From Aphidius gifuensis (taxonomy: Eukaryota > Arthropoda > Insecta > Hymenoptera > Braconidae): a stretch of 64,000 nucleotides of DNA. Position 1 is the first letter of the stretch. Every line of letters begins with the position of its first letter. This document shows, piece after piece, positions 44,980 to 56,689 of the stretch. The position numbers were made by a program, and so were the translations under genes. Below the pieces are notes generated by a model. The model saw only the letters and a program-made list of their open reading frames with translations. It searched no databases and was not told the DNA's origin. Where the stretch lies: positions 13,542,469-13,606,468 of the forward strand of contig NC_057790.1 in assembly GCF_014905175.1 (NCBI RefSeq), written 5' to 3'.

Positions 44980-45950
44980 TAGCAGTAGCTAAGAGAAACA
45001 TGTTTTGTTGCAACATAATTATTTTGGCTACATTAATTCCTTAGCTCCATTTTTGTTCTGTTGTCTTGAGATATATTAAAGAAATAAAATACATGTAATT
45101 GTATTTTTAAAAAATACGAATGTCAAAAGAGAAGCAGTAGCTAAGGAAAAGATGTAGCTAAGTGAATTTGCCAAGAAGTATGTTTTAGCATTATTAATTC
45201 CTGGCCACAGTTTTCTGTAGCTACCGTTTTCTTTTTCGACATTTTGTTTTGAAATAATCAATCACATGTATTTTATTTATTAAATAAATAAAAATCTCAA
45301 GGACAAGCAGAAGCTGAGTAAAGGAAGGACTTACTTGTTCTCGGATTTTCATTTCATACAATAAATAAAAAACATTTAATTCATTATTTCAAAAACAAAA
45401 ATGTCCAAAGAAAAGCGGTAGCTACGGAAAAACTGTGGCCAAGGAATTAATAATGGTACAAACATACTTTTCTTGGCTTAAGTAATTCCTTAGCTACATC
45501 TTTTCCTTAGCTACTGCTTGTCTTTTGACATTTGTATTTTTAAAATAAAATTACATGTATTTTATTTATTTAATATATGAAAATCTCAAGGACAAGCAGG
45601 GTAAAAAATAGGGAAAAAATGGAGCTAAGGAATTAATGTAGCCAAAATAATTATGTTTGTTGCAACATTAATTTCTTAGACACGTTTTTCTTAGCTACTG
45701 CTATTCTTTTGATATTTTTGTTGTTAAAATAATGAATCACATGTATTTTATTTATTAAATAAATAAAAATACCAAGGACAAGCAGTAGCTAAGGAAAAGA
45801 TGGAGCTAAAGAATTATTGTAGCCAAAAAATTGTGTTTTCAGCAACATCGATTTCTTAGCAACATCTTTTTCTTAGCTACTGCTATTCCTTGCCCATTTA
45901 TATTTCTTAAAATTGAAATTACATGTATTTTATTCATTCAATAATACGGA
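44980..45950. repeat. AGCTAAGGAA palindromic array
   Basis: About five to six inverted unit pairs (GCAGTAGCTAAGGAAAAGAT and complement) with ACATGTATTTTATTTATT spacers; the longest such array in the window. Confidence 0.75.
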
Positions 45951-46439
45951 AAAATTTTTTCTGTAGAATGTTTTACGGAATATTACTTTTACCATAATTA
46001 GGAGTAGTTTATTTTAAATTAATAGAAAAAACGTGATTACTGTTCGTATAAACCATTTTAATGGAAAAAAACCGTCATTTTGTGTGAAATCAGAAAAAAT
46101 CACTGGATAACGTCTATGGGCAAGCGCAAAATATACGATCCAGCAGTTTGAGAATTTCTAGTTTAAAGTGCATTCATTCTTAAATTCAACACCGCAAATT
46201 TCATATTTTTCCGATTTTTTTTACGACCTCCAGAAAAAAAAAATTGAAAATCCCAAGAATGCAATGTTATTTCAAATGCAAAAATCAATATTCCAGCGGC
46301 ACGGGTTAGAGTTGAGATAAAGCTTCAAAATTTTGCCTATTATTTTTTTTCACGGAATAAAGAAAAAAAACCCCTAGGAGCAGAATTTTTCGAAAAAAAA
46401 AAAAATAACGGCCACCCTAATGCTTATACAGGTTAAGTC

Positions 46440-46770
46440 GGTCAGCGCTCACAAATTTCTTCCAGGGCCTTATTTTGTTTAAACTAATAATAATTTATAT
46501 TTGTAATTCGTTTACTTTAAATTAACCGTGAACACCGTGATCAATAATAAATAACAATCGAATACTAATTTTCTTTAATACAAAAATTAAAATGTGTATA
46601 TAAATGCTTTGAAAAAAAAAAAAAAAAACAAATTCTGCTATACCATCAATGGTAAAATAACTAACGCATGTGGCTGTATACACACACGTATATGCATGAA
46701 GAAAAAATTCGCGGAGTATGGCGCGACCTATCCGAAGAAACGAAGACATTTCAGTTTGGAAATTTATATT
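46440..46770. repeat. Repeat copy with empty site for the 33,404 insertion
   Basis: Reverse complement of 33,280-33,403 plus 36,077-36,260, uninterrupted at CAAATTCTGCTATACCATCAATGG (about 46,628-46,652). Confidence 0.7.
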
Positions 46771-46854
46771 ATTTTTCATTATAGACGGTGGGCTGATGGC
46801 AAAAAAACTAGACAGAACCGCGTCGGACAAATACCTGTTAATTGGTAGTCCTTG

Positions 46855-47530
46855 GTAGACTCAGATCACGTTGCACCTATTTTCAAGCAGTTTTTTGTCT
46901 CTCGTCCACAGGTAAGCCAGGTAAAAAATCGATAATTTAGACAACTTATAATTACATAATTTTTTGTTCAAAATTTTTAATTTTATTATATTAAGTTAAT
47001 TTTAAAATGCCAATTCAATCAATTGTCACCCGGCCGAGATATTAATTTTTGAAAATTGAAAAAAAACACCAATTATAAAGTACGTTAAAACTGATTCGCG
47101 AGCTAAGGTAATTTTTTTTAATGTATTTTAAATATAAAAAAAAAATCTCAATCAAAAGAAAATTGGTTAAAGGGGTTAAAAGAATTATTGAAGATTAAAT
47201 CAAATTGTAGAGCAATGCGGGGGCTGAGCGGTATGGGTATTAAGCGGCGCAAAAATAATAGAGTGGTGGGGAGTTTTTTATCTTTTTTTCTCTATAGTTT
47301 TCCTTTTCTAATAGGGATATTAAGGATATTCTTTCAACTAGTTATGCTCAAACGCTCAAAGAAGGGGTAAAAAAAAGAAGGGACATCTAGTGGAGGTGGA
47401 AATCCGCAAGAATATCCCTAATATAAACTCCAAGCTGACTGCCAAACTCCCCACCACTTTATTATTTTTGCTCTGCTCTGTAATTCCCATACCGCTCAGC
47501 TCCCGCATTGCTCTACAATTCAAATTTTAT
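46855..47530. repeat. Disrupted second copy of the GTAAGACA palindrome
   Basis: Shares CACGTTGCACCTATTT, GGTAAGCCAGGTAAAAAATC and GCGGGGGCTGAGCGGTATGG with 38,745-40,655. An additional segment at about 47,315-47,425 (GGACATCTAGTGGAGGTGGA) is related to 19,130-19,265 in the CABIN1 intron. Confidence 0.6.
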
Positions 47531-47604
47531 AATTTAATTTTTAATTGATTCTTTAACCTCTTGAACTATTTTTTGCCAGTTTTTTATAAAAAGCTGACAA
47601 GAAC

Positions 47605-48234
47605 CATGGTAGAAATACTACAGGTATGGCAGTGCGCAGCCTGGTTTGGCCGCTGTGAATCGACCAATCAAAAGGTCGCCTTCTTGCCACAAAAATGGAA
47701 GACTTTATGCGCGCGCGATACAAATTTGTTAAGAAAATTTTCAAGTTTTTTTTAAATTTTTCAAAAGTTATCATATTTATTCAACTAGATTTGGTATATT
47801 TTATAATGATTCACATACATCAAAAATAAAAACTAATTATTTATATTAAATAAATAAATCCAAGTATAATAAATACAACACAACCTCTATTGTTTGTGGC
47901 ATAAAAAAAACAACAATAATGAAAATATTATAATTTATCTGTTAAACTGTCTTGGTTTTTTTATTTTTTTGATTTTTTATAAACATGCTCCACATATACA
48001 TTTATTTGTGTACATAGTATGTGTACATAGTATTTATTAGTATTTACAACAATATAAAAAATAGTTGTCAAAACAGTATGTTAGAGAGAGAGGCTCTTAT
48101 AATAGAGATTGCGTGTTAGAAAGAAAAGCAAAACAGCTCGATGGCGCGTTGTTGATTGGTTGAAAAAATAAGGCTGCGCAGAACGCGACGAAAAAAGCAT
48201 GAACTACTGCCATACCTGTAGTACTTCTACCATG
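47605..48234. mobile_element. CATGGTAG-ended element, 8-bp TSD ACAAGAAC
   Basis: Complete 630-bp copy, ends CATGGTAGAAATACTACAGG / CCTGTAGTACTTCTACCATG. ACAAGAAC at 47,597-47,604 and 48,235-48,242. An 8-bp duplication with CATG ends is reminiscent of P elements, though hAT is not excluded. Other copies: 37,763-38,392 and 3806-4560. The internal 70-100-codon ORF is common to all copies but does not resemble a transposase. Confidence 0.9.
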
Positions 48235-48391
48235 ACAAGAACTTTGCTGAAACTTTTTTTATAAAATCATAACGGCTAATATACCATTCTGTTGGAGCAA
48301 AGCCATTTTACTGTGCTGCCCTGGTAAATATTTCTCCGACTTTTCTTCAACTTTTCTCCGCCATTTCTCCACCTTTTTACGAAAATGACCT

Positions 48392-48599
48392 ATAGGGATC
48401 TGACCTATTCTCCATGGCATCTGGTGGCGCACAGTAAACTATTTCCAGACCATTGAAAAATTTTATATGGTATAGTTTGTTGACGATAGCATACTATAGT
48501 AAAATGGTCTGGAATGCGCCATATTGCTTCACAGATAAGCTTTTACACAATAAATGTGTGCGTGAGCGACCAAACCCCGCCCATAGGTCAGATCCCTAT
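48392..48599. repeat. ATAGGGATCTGACCTAT inverted-repeat element
   Basis: 17-bp perfect inverted ends and an inner inverted pair (TGGCGCACAGTAAACTA / ... GGTCTGGAATGCGCCA). It sits within GGAGAAA-type minisatellite DNA (48,321-48,780). Confidence 0.6.
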
Positions 48600-48780
48600 G
48601 GTTGGAGAAATGGCGGATAAATTTCTCCAACCTTTCTCCAACCTGAAATTTACTGCAACTTTTCTCTACCATATCTCTGACTTTTCTCCAACTTTTTTCT
48701 GCCATTTTTCCAACCTGAAGTTTACTCCAACTTTTTCCCATCATTTCTCCAACCTTCTCCGCCATTTCTTTACCTAAAAA

Positions 48781-49854
48781 TGATTTCTTTATTTTTCAGC
48801 AATTACTAAGCTTTCTCTGCCTAAAATTTATACGACTATTGTCCACCTAAAATTTATACAAATCTTTTTCCATCATGAAACGATCATGGGAGTTTTGTAG
48901 ACCAAGCACCATAGGTATATCAACTTTTTGTAAAAAAAGTGTCTTTAAATATTCATTTTTTTCAAAAGAAATAAACATCATCATGCTTTGCATTATGTAA
49001 CGATAATAAGTGATTTTTTTTTTTGGAAAAAATAAAAATTGAAAAAAATTGGAAAAAAGTCAGACAAATGGTGGAAGAAAGTTGGAAAATTGGTGCACCA
49101 TGGAGAAAAGGTGCACTGAAAAAAATTTTTTCTGTTTTTAAGAATAAAACTTCTATCTGGTAGAATTTTTGTTCTTGGAAATTTTTAGTATTGAATTATG
49201 AAAAAGATGTCTTGATACAAAAAAAAAAAATTCTTAATTGAAACCGTAAATTTTGTTGAATTATTAAATATTTGATTTAAATTAAGGCTGAATGTCAAAA
49301 TATTGAAAAAAAATTCCCTCTCACAAATTCTGATCAAAGTAGACTTATTTTTTAAGTGAAATAAAGATCTATTTTATCAAATTTTTTTTGTAATTTTCTA
49401 CCACGATTTAAGCGAGATAATTGGGGTCAAAGTTGACGCTTTTTACACACGCATAGGAAGCATCGGCACGTTTTCACTTCTATTGAAAAAACGCTCTCAC
49501 AAAAAACCTTTGTTTTACTACAGCTAATACTTCTTCAAATTACGAAAATAATAAAAAAAAAATCATCGATTTCTACCACGGATTTTGAAAGTTATTAATT
49601 ATTTAAGAATATTAAAAACAGTCAAAAAGTACCGGGTGAAGCATTGAAAATCTGCTGAAGTAGATTAGTGTGTGTAAATACACTCATACTTTTAAAGACG
49701 CGGCAGTAAAGTATAAAAATTTTAGACATTAGGGGGCGCTTATTATTTTTTTTAACTATGGTTATAAGGGTGCCCTTTTGCACCCAAAGAGTCGTCCTAC
49801 TTTGGGATTTACATTCAGCCTTAATAGTAAATTGCATTTGATAAGAGTAATACT
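48781..49854. other. No gene recognised
   Basis: A+T-rich. A short segment TTAGACATTAGGGGGCGCTT (49,725) resembles 55,450-55,480 in reverse (GCGCCCCCTAATATCTAAAA), suggesting a shared dispersed repeat. Confidence 0.4.
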
Positions 49855-49920
49855 GTTCTTGTTTCAAAGAAAAACTTGCCCGGTGTGCAAACGACCCGGG
49901 TTCGAATCCCGGCGGGGAAC
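49855..49920 (+). tRNA. tRNA-like sequence lacking a normal D arm (probable pseudogene)
   Basis: CCGGGTTCGAATCCCGG forms a perfect T arm with consensus B box GGTTCGAATCC. GTTC at 49,855 can pair with the 3' GAAC. TTGC-CCGGTGT-GCAA can form an anticodon-like arm. The region where the D arm should be is A-rich and unstructured, and the base before the putative anticodon is C rather than T. Probably a tRNA-derived relic. Confidence 0.3.
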
Positions 49921-50089
49921 TTCTTAATTTTATTTCAAGTTTCTGTTTTATAAAAATGGTTTTTTAAAATTTTTACAAAAAATAGTATTATTTTTAGTAG
50001 TTATTTATGTTTATTATTTATTAGTATTTAAAAAGTTATTTTTTATATAACAGAGTACAAGGATCTTTGAAACAAAACTTAATAAAAAT

Positions 50090-51521
50090 TTAAATTTTAA
50101 CAGCCATCATAGGATTTCCAGTTTCACCAAGGCCATGGATTTCAAAAAGACATCCTGCCATTGGTTGTTTATCATTTTCTGTTTCTTTTTGTCTTGCTGA
50201 CGTTACATAAAGAATATCTCGGTTTTTACCACCAAATGCCACACTCGTTGTCTCTTTTGATGGTACTTCAATTTGACGCATCAGTTCACTAGTATTGGGA
50301 TTGATTTGAATCACCTAATTGAAAAATTTTAATGATAATAATTATCTAGAACATTGATCACAAATACGATTGATTAATAAATAAATATTCTTCCTATATA
50401 CCATTCCACCATCGTAACAAGCGATCCAAAGATTTCCTGATTTATCAATCGTCATTCCATCAGGTATTCCAGGGATACCATTCTCAATAAAATTAAATAT
50501 TGTTTTCTTGTTTGCTAAAATTAAATAAACAATAGTTAAAAATATAATATATGTGTACCATATGTCGATGAGTTATTTGAGAGTAAATTAAATATTTCAT
50601 TACAAATATCACCAGTTTCTTCATCAAAATCATAGGCAAAAACTTCATAAGTTGGTGAATCAATAAAATAAAATATTTTGTTATCATGACTCCAGGCTAG
50701 GCCATTGCTGATAGTAATTGAAGAAGCTATCGTGTTTGGGACATAATCAGCTCCAAATCTGTAAAGTGATCCTTGATTGGGTGGAAAAGTATTACCTATG
50801 TGTCCCATTGTACCTAGAAATAATTAACGTAAACTTTACGCACTTTTTTTTCCATTATCTAATCTATAAAAATAATAATAATAATAATGATTATTTTGAT
50901 ATAATTTTTAATTTTCAAGAATAAAATATTTATCATTTGTCATTGATATCTCAAGTTGTTGATAAAATTATATGATTGCTTTTTGTATGATAAAAAATTA
51001 TTCTTTTACTTTTTTTTTTCGTTCAATTAATGTTTGTTATAAAATGAATGATTATGAATGACAAAAAAATATTTTGTTACCAGCCCATAATCGGCCAAAA
51101 GAATCAACTTTGCCGTCATTGAATCGTGTATTTGATTTCCCAACGTCCACAGTTGTCAATATCTTGAAATCAGGATTTAAATTATCAAACTTTGGATCCC
51201 AAATTACTTGGACTAGATCAGTGCCACTCCCAGCGATAAAAGTATTTTTTTTTCCAGCAGCTGGTATAATAAACCCAACTGGACCATTGTCTATAAAAAT
51301 AAATAAAGAAAAAATATTTATAGAATTTTTGGCAGTTAAAAACAATATTTTATTTACTTATAATAGCTTTTGTAACTTTCGTTGTTACTGGATCATATGC
51401 ATGGATCGTTTTAGCCATCAGGTCGACAAAATAAAGAACTTGATTTAAATCATCCCAGTGTGGACCCTCACTAAGATCGAATGGTCCAGCAATTTTCTTA
51501 ATTTCAATTTCTTGTAAGCTC
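50090..51521 (-). CDS. SMP-30/regucalcin-like protein, copy 1 (exons 2-6; first exon uncertain)
   Basis: Minus-strand exons 51521-51358, 51290-51081, 50813-50604, 50514-50402, 50314-50090, all GT-AG. Exons 2-5 have the same lengths and phases as the neighbouring copy (164, 210, 210, 113 bp). The six-bladed propeller family motifs are all present: LSEGPHW (metal-ligand Glu), RFNDGKVDSFGRLWAGT, SNGLAWSHDNK (ligand Asn), IPDGMTIDKSGNLW (ligand Asp) and VAFGGKNRDILYVTSA. The family are calcium- or zinc-dependent lactonases (gluconolactonase/regucalcin). The first exon must end in phase 2. No convincing signal-peptide exon was found: candidates are an in-frame read-through from MCKFIVLILN (about 51,619) or a tiny exon MIYT before GTAGTAAGT near 52,095. 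So secretion of this copy is undecided. Confidence 0.88.
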
Positions 51522-52670
51522 CTAAAAATAAAAAAATTAATAATAAAATTAATTAACACTTTAAATAATGTTAAATAATGACTGAACGAATTTAAAATTA
51601 AAACAATAAACTTGCACATGCGCAAATGATATTTTTTAATTTACAAAAACAAAAAAAATATTATTGAAATAAAGTCTTTTTTTTTTTTTTACATTTTCTG
51701 TTGATAACGAATTTAAGTATAGTTTTTATAAAAAAATAAATTTTTCTTGTTCTCGAAATAAAGAAGTTTTGTTCTTATGATAAACAATAAACAAAAAACA
51801 CTAACAATTGTCAATGCTTAACGATAACTGGATGTAAAATTCAATAAAACTTCACTTTTATGGTCTAGACACTCTCAGGGTTTCAATAATGGATGATAAT
51901 AAACGTTGCACGAGACATATTCTCTTGTAAACGTCGTCGGGACGAGATAAATAGTCATCACTAACACACTAATAAATTTATATATCTTTATCATATCAGA
52001 GATGAACTATCGCAAACTTATTAGTTAATTTTTATTCGTTATGTAATTCTTTTTTTTTCCAATAGAGTGTACTTACTACTTACTACTTACTACTTGGTAT
52101 AAATCATAATGGATACTATGAATCGATTTTTATTTTATATTGAAAAACAATATAATTATCGTTTTTGAAATTAGTAATGAAAGTGTAATTAGTCAAGATG
52201 TATATCTTGAAAAAAAGCCACTTTTTATAGGAAATAAGAAAACAATATAATATAATATTGTTTTTTTTTTTTCAAATAATTTATATAGCATTGCTCTTGA
52301 AGTTGTGACATTGAAGTTTATATTATCGTCCAAGCGTAAAAATGATCACAAAAAATGTTTGATTACATTTTTAATTTAATGCTGATATACTTGTTGTTTT
52401 GATAAACAAAAGAGGATAAAAATCCGAATAAGTTTAATAGCTTTTGCATTTTAATATGCATATACATGTATGTATATATTATAAATAAAAAGAAAAGTTT
52501 TGAAATACTCGTTTAATCGATTTTTATTTTTAGAATATATTGATAACGTTAATAAAAATTTGTTTACTCAACTTGCTACATTTATTTTTTATTTTTATGA
52601 AATCTATTTAAATATAATTTTAATATACCAAATATTCAAATATATGGATAAAGAACATTTATTTTTTGAT

Positions 52671-54535
52671 TTAAAAAACATATCTACAGTCAAGCATAGG
52701 AATACCAACAGCCCCAATATTATAAATAGCAAAAACAGATCCAGCCATTGGTTGTTTTGCAATTTGTTGCTCATTTAAATTTTCTCTGCCTGAGGTGACA
52801 TAAAGGATGTCAAGATTAGTTCCACCAAAAGCAAGACTGGTTATTTGATCAACTGGCATTTCTATTTGTCGCAAAAGCTTACCAGTATTCGGATCAATCT
52901 GAATGACCTGATAAACAAGAAAAAAAAAACAATTTAACGATACTACAATATTGAGGATAGAAAAAATAATATTTATCATACTCGTTTGCCATTGTAGCAA
53001 GCAACCCAGAGATTTCCATTTTTGTCAATGGTCATTCCATCAGGATGACCCGGAACACTATTTTCTGATAAATTGAAAATAACTCGTTTCTTTGCTATTT
53101 AATGGTACATGATAATGATTGTTATTATTGTTGATATTAATATTATTATTATTATTGTTATTGGTACATTAATGTATATATGTATATATATATATGCTTA
53201 CTGATATTTCCTGACTCCATGTTGTAGTCAAAGCGATAAATATTGTCAGTAGGTGTGTCGATCCAGTAAAATGTTTTATTATCATGACTCCAAGTTAGAC
53301 CATTACTGATAGATGTTTCATTGAGGATTGCCACTGGAGTGTAATGAGCTTCAAACTTGTAAAGAGTACCTTCGTTTGGATAGAGTACTCCACCAGCTTG
53401 ACCCATGGTTCCTGGTGTTATTATTAAAATTTTAATTTTAAATATTATTATAATTTTCAATTTTGATTAAATAATTTCAATTAACATTTTTTTTACCAGC
53501 CCAAAATCTTCCCATGGGATCGACTTTCCCATCATTAAATCTTGTGACATTTTTATTCACATCAACTTTTGTTAACACCTTAATATCAGGGTTTTCATTA
53601 TCTGTTTTTGGATCCCAGGTCACTTGAACTAGATCAGTACCACTTCCTGCGATGAATGAGTTTTTCTTTTCAGCTACAGGAACAACAACACCAACTGGTC
53701 CATTTTCTATGCAAAACATATGATTGGTATATCATTTGAATAATAAAAGTTATAAGCATGAAAAATAAAAACACATTTTAACATTTTAATATATAAATAC
53801 TTATGTAAGTGCTTGTAGTTTTATTTGTTTCAGGATTAAAACAATATACTCGTTGACGGGGGATATCAACAAAATATAAAACTTTATTTATCACATCCCA
53901 ATGAGGTCCTTCTGACAAATAATTTGGTCCAGCTATTTTTTCAATTCTTATTGAATCTGTTGCTCTATAAAAAAAAAAAAAAAGTTAAAATAAGTATTAT
54001 TAAAAATAATTGAAACCGTTTTTCTCAAATTGTCTTTTTCAATTGACTTTATATATGTATAATATTAAATTGATACTCTTACTTTTTATTAGATTCGCAT
54101 TGAATCCTAATAACGCATAATAAACAAGAATTTAGATTTATTTGCCATCACAAATAATTTATTTGAATGAATATATATTTAAATAAATTGAAAGTTTTTT
54201 TATTGAAGTCGAAAAGAAAAGGTCAATATTTTCGCAGTTTTGACAGATAAAATTATAAAAAAATAGACAGGCGCGCCTACGTTTGATTATTTTATATTAT
54301 TTAAAATGTTGTTAAAAACAATTGAAATTGCAAAATAACAAAATTTATGATTGATTAATTTTTAAATTTTCTCTAGATTAAAGAATGGAGATTTTAATTT
54401 AATAAAATCATTAACTTTATCAAATTAGATGAATAATTATTAAATTTTTATTATATTAACAATTACTTACTGTCCATAAACTAGGAGAAGATTATAAAAC
54501 ATAAAAATGATCTCAATAATCAGATTAATTTTCAT
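52671..54535 (-). CDS. Secreted SMP-30/regucalcin-like protein, copy 2, six exons
   Basis: Exons 54535-54471, 53964-53801, 53706-53497, 53411-53202, 53094-52982, 52907-52671, all GT-AG, 332 residues. Exon 1 encodes a signal peptide (MKINLIIEIIFMFYNLLLVYG). Ligands by comparison with human regucalcin: E40 in SEGPHW, N183 in SNGLTW, D235 in GHPDGMTID. Substrate-side R132, N134 and D135 lie in TRFNDGK. All expected catalytic residues are present, so an active metal-dependent lactonase is plausible, but outside the cell. Tandem, same orientation as copy 1, which starts downstream of its stop. Shared intron positions show a local duplication. The C-terminus (MLDCRYVF) differs from copy 1 (MMAVKI). 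Substrate unknown. Confidence 0.93.
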
Positions 54536-55511
54536 GACGATTTTCAAAAGAATGACGAAACAAATAAACACACAAAGTTGAAAATAAAACCGAGAAATGA
54601 AAGATTTGAATCGAGTGAATGAGCCTTATATATATATATATACTCGAGAGAAACTTTATTCATCACTTGTCCTTGGAAATTGCGACAATGGAACTCATTA
54701 TACTAACCTGTAGAAATGTACAAAGGAAAAAGTTAGATTACGTCAATAATTTCAATATGTATATTAACATATATAAATAAATAAATAAATAAATAAATGA
54801 ATAAATAAGTAAGTCAATATACCGAGGGAACATCCGGTTAGATAATTTTTTATTTATCAATATTTATTTTGAGAAAAAGAGGCGTGAATAATAATATTTT
54901 ATTATTATTATATTATTTTTTTTGTTTCTTTATTTTTTTTTCAACGGTATGAAAAATGAAAGGTCCATCTTGATCGATGATATTATTAATATTTCGGCAA
55001 CAATATGGATTATCGACAGATAAATACTATAGAAATATATAAATATTAAAAAATAAAATTTGATATTTTATAAAGTAAAAAAAAAAAATTGAGTTTTTAA
55101 AAGTGCTACGATATGTGCTCAGTAAATTTAAAATAAACGGTTAGAAAAATTACCATATAAATCCTATTTTTTAAAGTTTAACAAATTGAATTTTATAAAA
55201 ATGAACATATTCTACACGGAGAGAAATCCGCAGCATATAATACTGTAGTGGTATCGTAAAAATCATAGCCGACGTCATTAAAGCGACTAATTCCCACTTA
55301 TTATAATGATTATTATTATATTTCATCTAAATTTTTTACTGAAGTCTACCGGAATTTTTGGAAGTTCTGAGTTAAGGTTGTTTTTAAATCGCATGACCGG
55401 GCGACGTTTTGGGTTCACAAGGGTACTTACAAACGCATATTAAATAAAAAAATTAGCGCCCCCTAATATCTAAAATCTTTTCACTTTACTGATGCGTCAT
55501 AAGTAGTGTGA
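54536..55511. other. Upstream region of the SMP-30 pair
   Basis: TATATATATATATA about 100 bp upstream of the copy 2 start (54,630-54,645) could serve as a TATA region, but A+T richness makes this weak. An AAAT microsatellite lies at about 54,776-54,812. The rest shows no gene. Confidence 0.4.
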
Positions 55512-55854
55512 GGGAGCGTTCCGTGGCTATCCAGTCCGTACGAACTTCAAAATGGCGGAGTTTGGAAGTATTTTGATCCTTTGTTGTGGTAGATCTGATT
55601 TTTTTCATTTGAAAATATCTGATCAAATTTGACGTCAGCCAATTTATTCGACAGATTTAAAATAATTAAATAGAAACTCTGTCAACTTAAACCTGAAAAA
55701 ATACTAATACTTAATATTTCAAGTTATTATAAATCTCTGGCCTTCTCTTTGGCTATAGTGATGTATCATAGTAACTTTTAACATTATTAGGATTTTCATT
55801 TTTTTCGTCGCCATTTTGAAGTTCGTACGGACTGGATAGCCACGGAACGCACCC
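55512..55854. mobile_element. GGGAGCGTTCCGTGG palindromic MITE, TSD TGA
   Basis: Ends GGGAGCGTTCCGTGGCTATC and complement, arms extending through CAGTCCGTACGAACTTCAAA. TGA at 55,509-55,511 and 55,855-55,857. 343 bp, no ORF. A 3-bp TSD and GGG ends suggest PIF/Harbinger-like. Confidence 0.75.
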
Positions 55855-55884
55855 TGAGTGTTGCCGGCTTATACAATATCTTTT

Positions 55885-56075
55885 CTAATTTAAAATCACA
55901 TTTATATTTTTTGATCACATTATGTGATTTATTTATTGATCACATTGATAGAATAATCACATAATGTGATCAAAAAAAATATAAAAGTATTTTAAATTAA
56001 AATGTGATCAAAAAATAAATCACATAGTGTGATCAAAAATATAAATGTGATTTTAAATTATAAGTGATTATTTTG
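55885..56075. repeat. Repeated AATCACATTATGTGATC palindromes
   Basis: Four to five copies of TCACATTATGTGAT-like palindromes in alternating orientation with TTATAAATGTGATTTTAAAT spacers. Confidence 0.6.
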
Positions 56076-56085
56076 TCATAATTAG

Positions 56086-56340
56086 TAGGTGCTTTCTTTT
56101 GTGTATTTATTTTTTTTCGTGTTTATTTTCGCGCATGCGCAATTGAATGCGCAGTCAGCAAAAAGTCAGTTTGCAACAGCGTAGGACATGAGGGGCTGGA
56201 TCAGCCATGTTTCAATTCTTATTTTTTAAGAATTATTTGTTTGACGCCATTGTTCTTTCATCAAGTTTGCATGACAGGCGCATGTGCACGATCATGCGCA
56301 TTAAAGTAAAAAAAAATAAATACACAAAAGAAAGCACCTA
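56086..56340. mobile_element. TAGGTGCTTTCTTTTGTG inverted-repeat element
   Basis: Ends TAGGTGCTTTCTTTTGTGTA / TACACAAAAGAAAGCACCTA with the subterminal GCGCATGCGCAATTGAATGC / GCGCATGTGCACGATCATGC. 255 bp. Immediately beside the ATCACATTATG repeats. Confidence 0.75.
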
Positions 56341-56689
56341 GTGTGAGAGCTGTGTGTGTGAGTATGCAGCTGCGCATTCATCCAGCGAATTTATGATTTA
56401 GCTCTATCTGGCGTTCGAATTTTGAATTAATTAAAAAAACAAAAACATTTTAATCCATGGCGCGTAAACACACACGTGGGTTCAGACGCCATAATGATGA
56501 TAATTATCGACGCTCGATTCTCATTGGTCAACTTAAAACGTTAATAACTCGGGCACAAAGCGTCGTAGACCCAAAATTTAAAAACACGTACTATTTAAAA
56601 TTTCACGTTCAATCTCGTGGTATACCTGGCATGCGCGACTTACGAGACATCCTGTATTTACAGACACTAATACTACTCTAGCAATAAAC

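Larger units (their letters stand above)
43465..46419. mobile_element. 2.96-kb fold-back hAT-like element, TSD ATGCTTAT
   Basis: Inverted arms of about 470 bp (43,465-43,930 and 45,945-46,419) start TAGGGTGGCCGTTATTTTTT and include TCTGCTCCTAGGGGTTTTTT. Flanked by ATGCTTAT at 43,457-43,464 and 46,420-46,427. TAGGGTGG ends and an 8-bp TSD fit hAT. The interior contains a minisatellite-bearing element (43,955-44,965) and an AGCTAAGGAA array (44,980-45,950). No transposase. Confidence 0.85.

Noticed and set aside
44667..45044. Overlapping ORFs of 60-97 codons on both strands
   Set aside because: Read-through of the GGAGAAATTCGG minisatellite; low-complexity, symmetric on both strands.
50493..50603. 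Coding extension of SMP-30 copy 1 exon 4 to a later GT
   Set aside because: The donor at 50,603 gives the same 210-bp exon and phase as copy 2; the extension has no family similarity.
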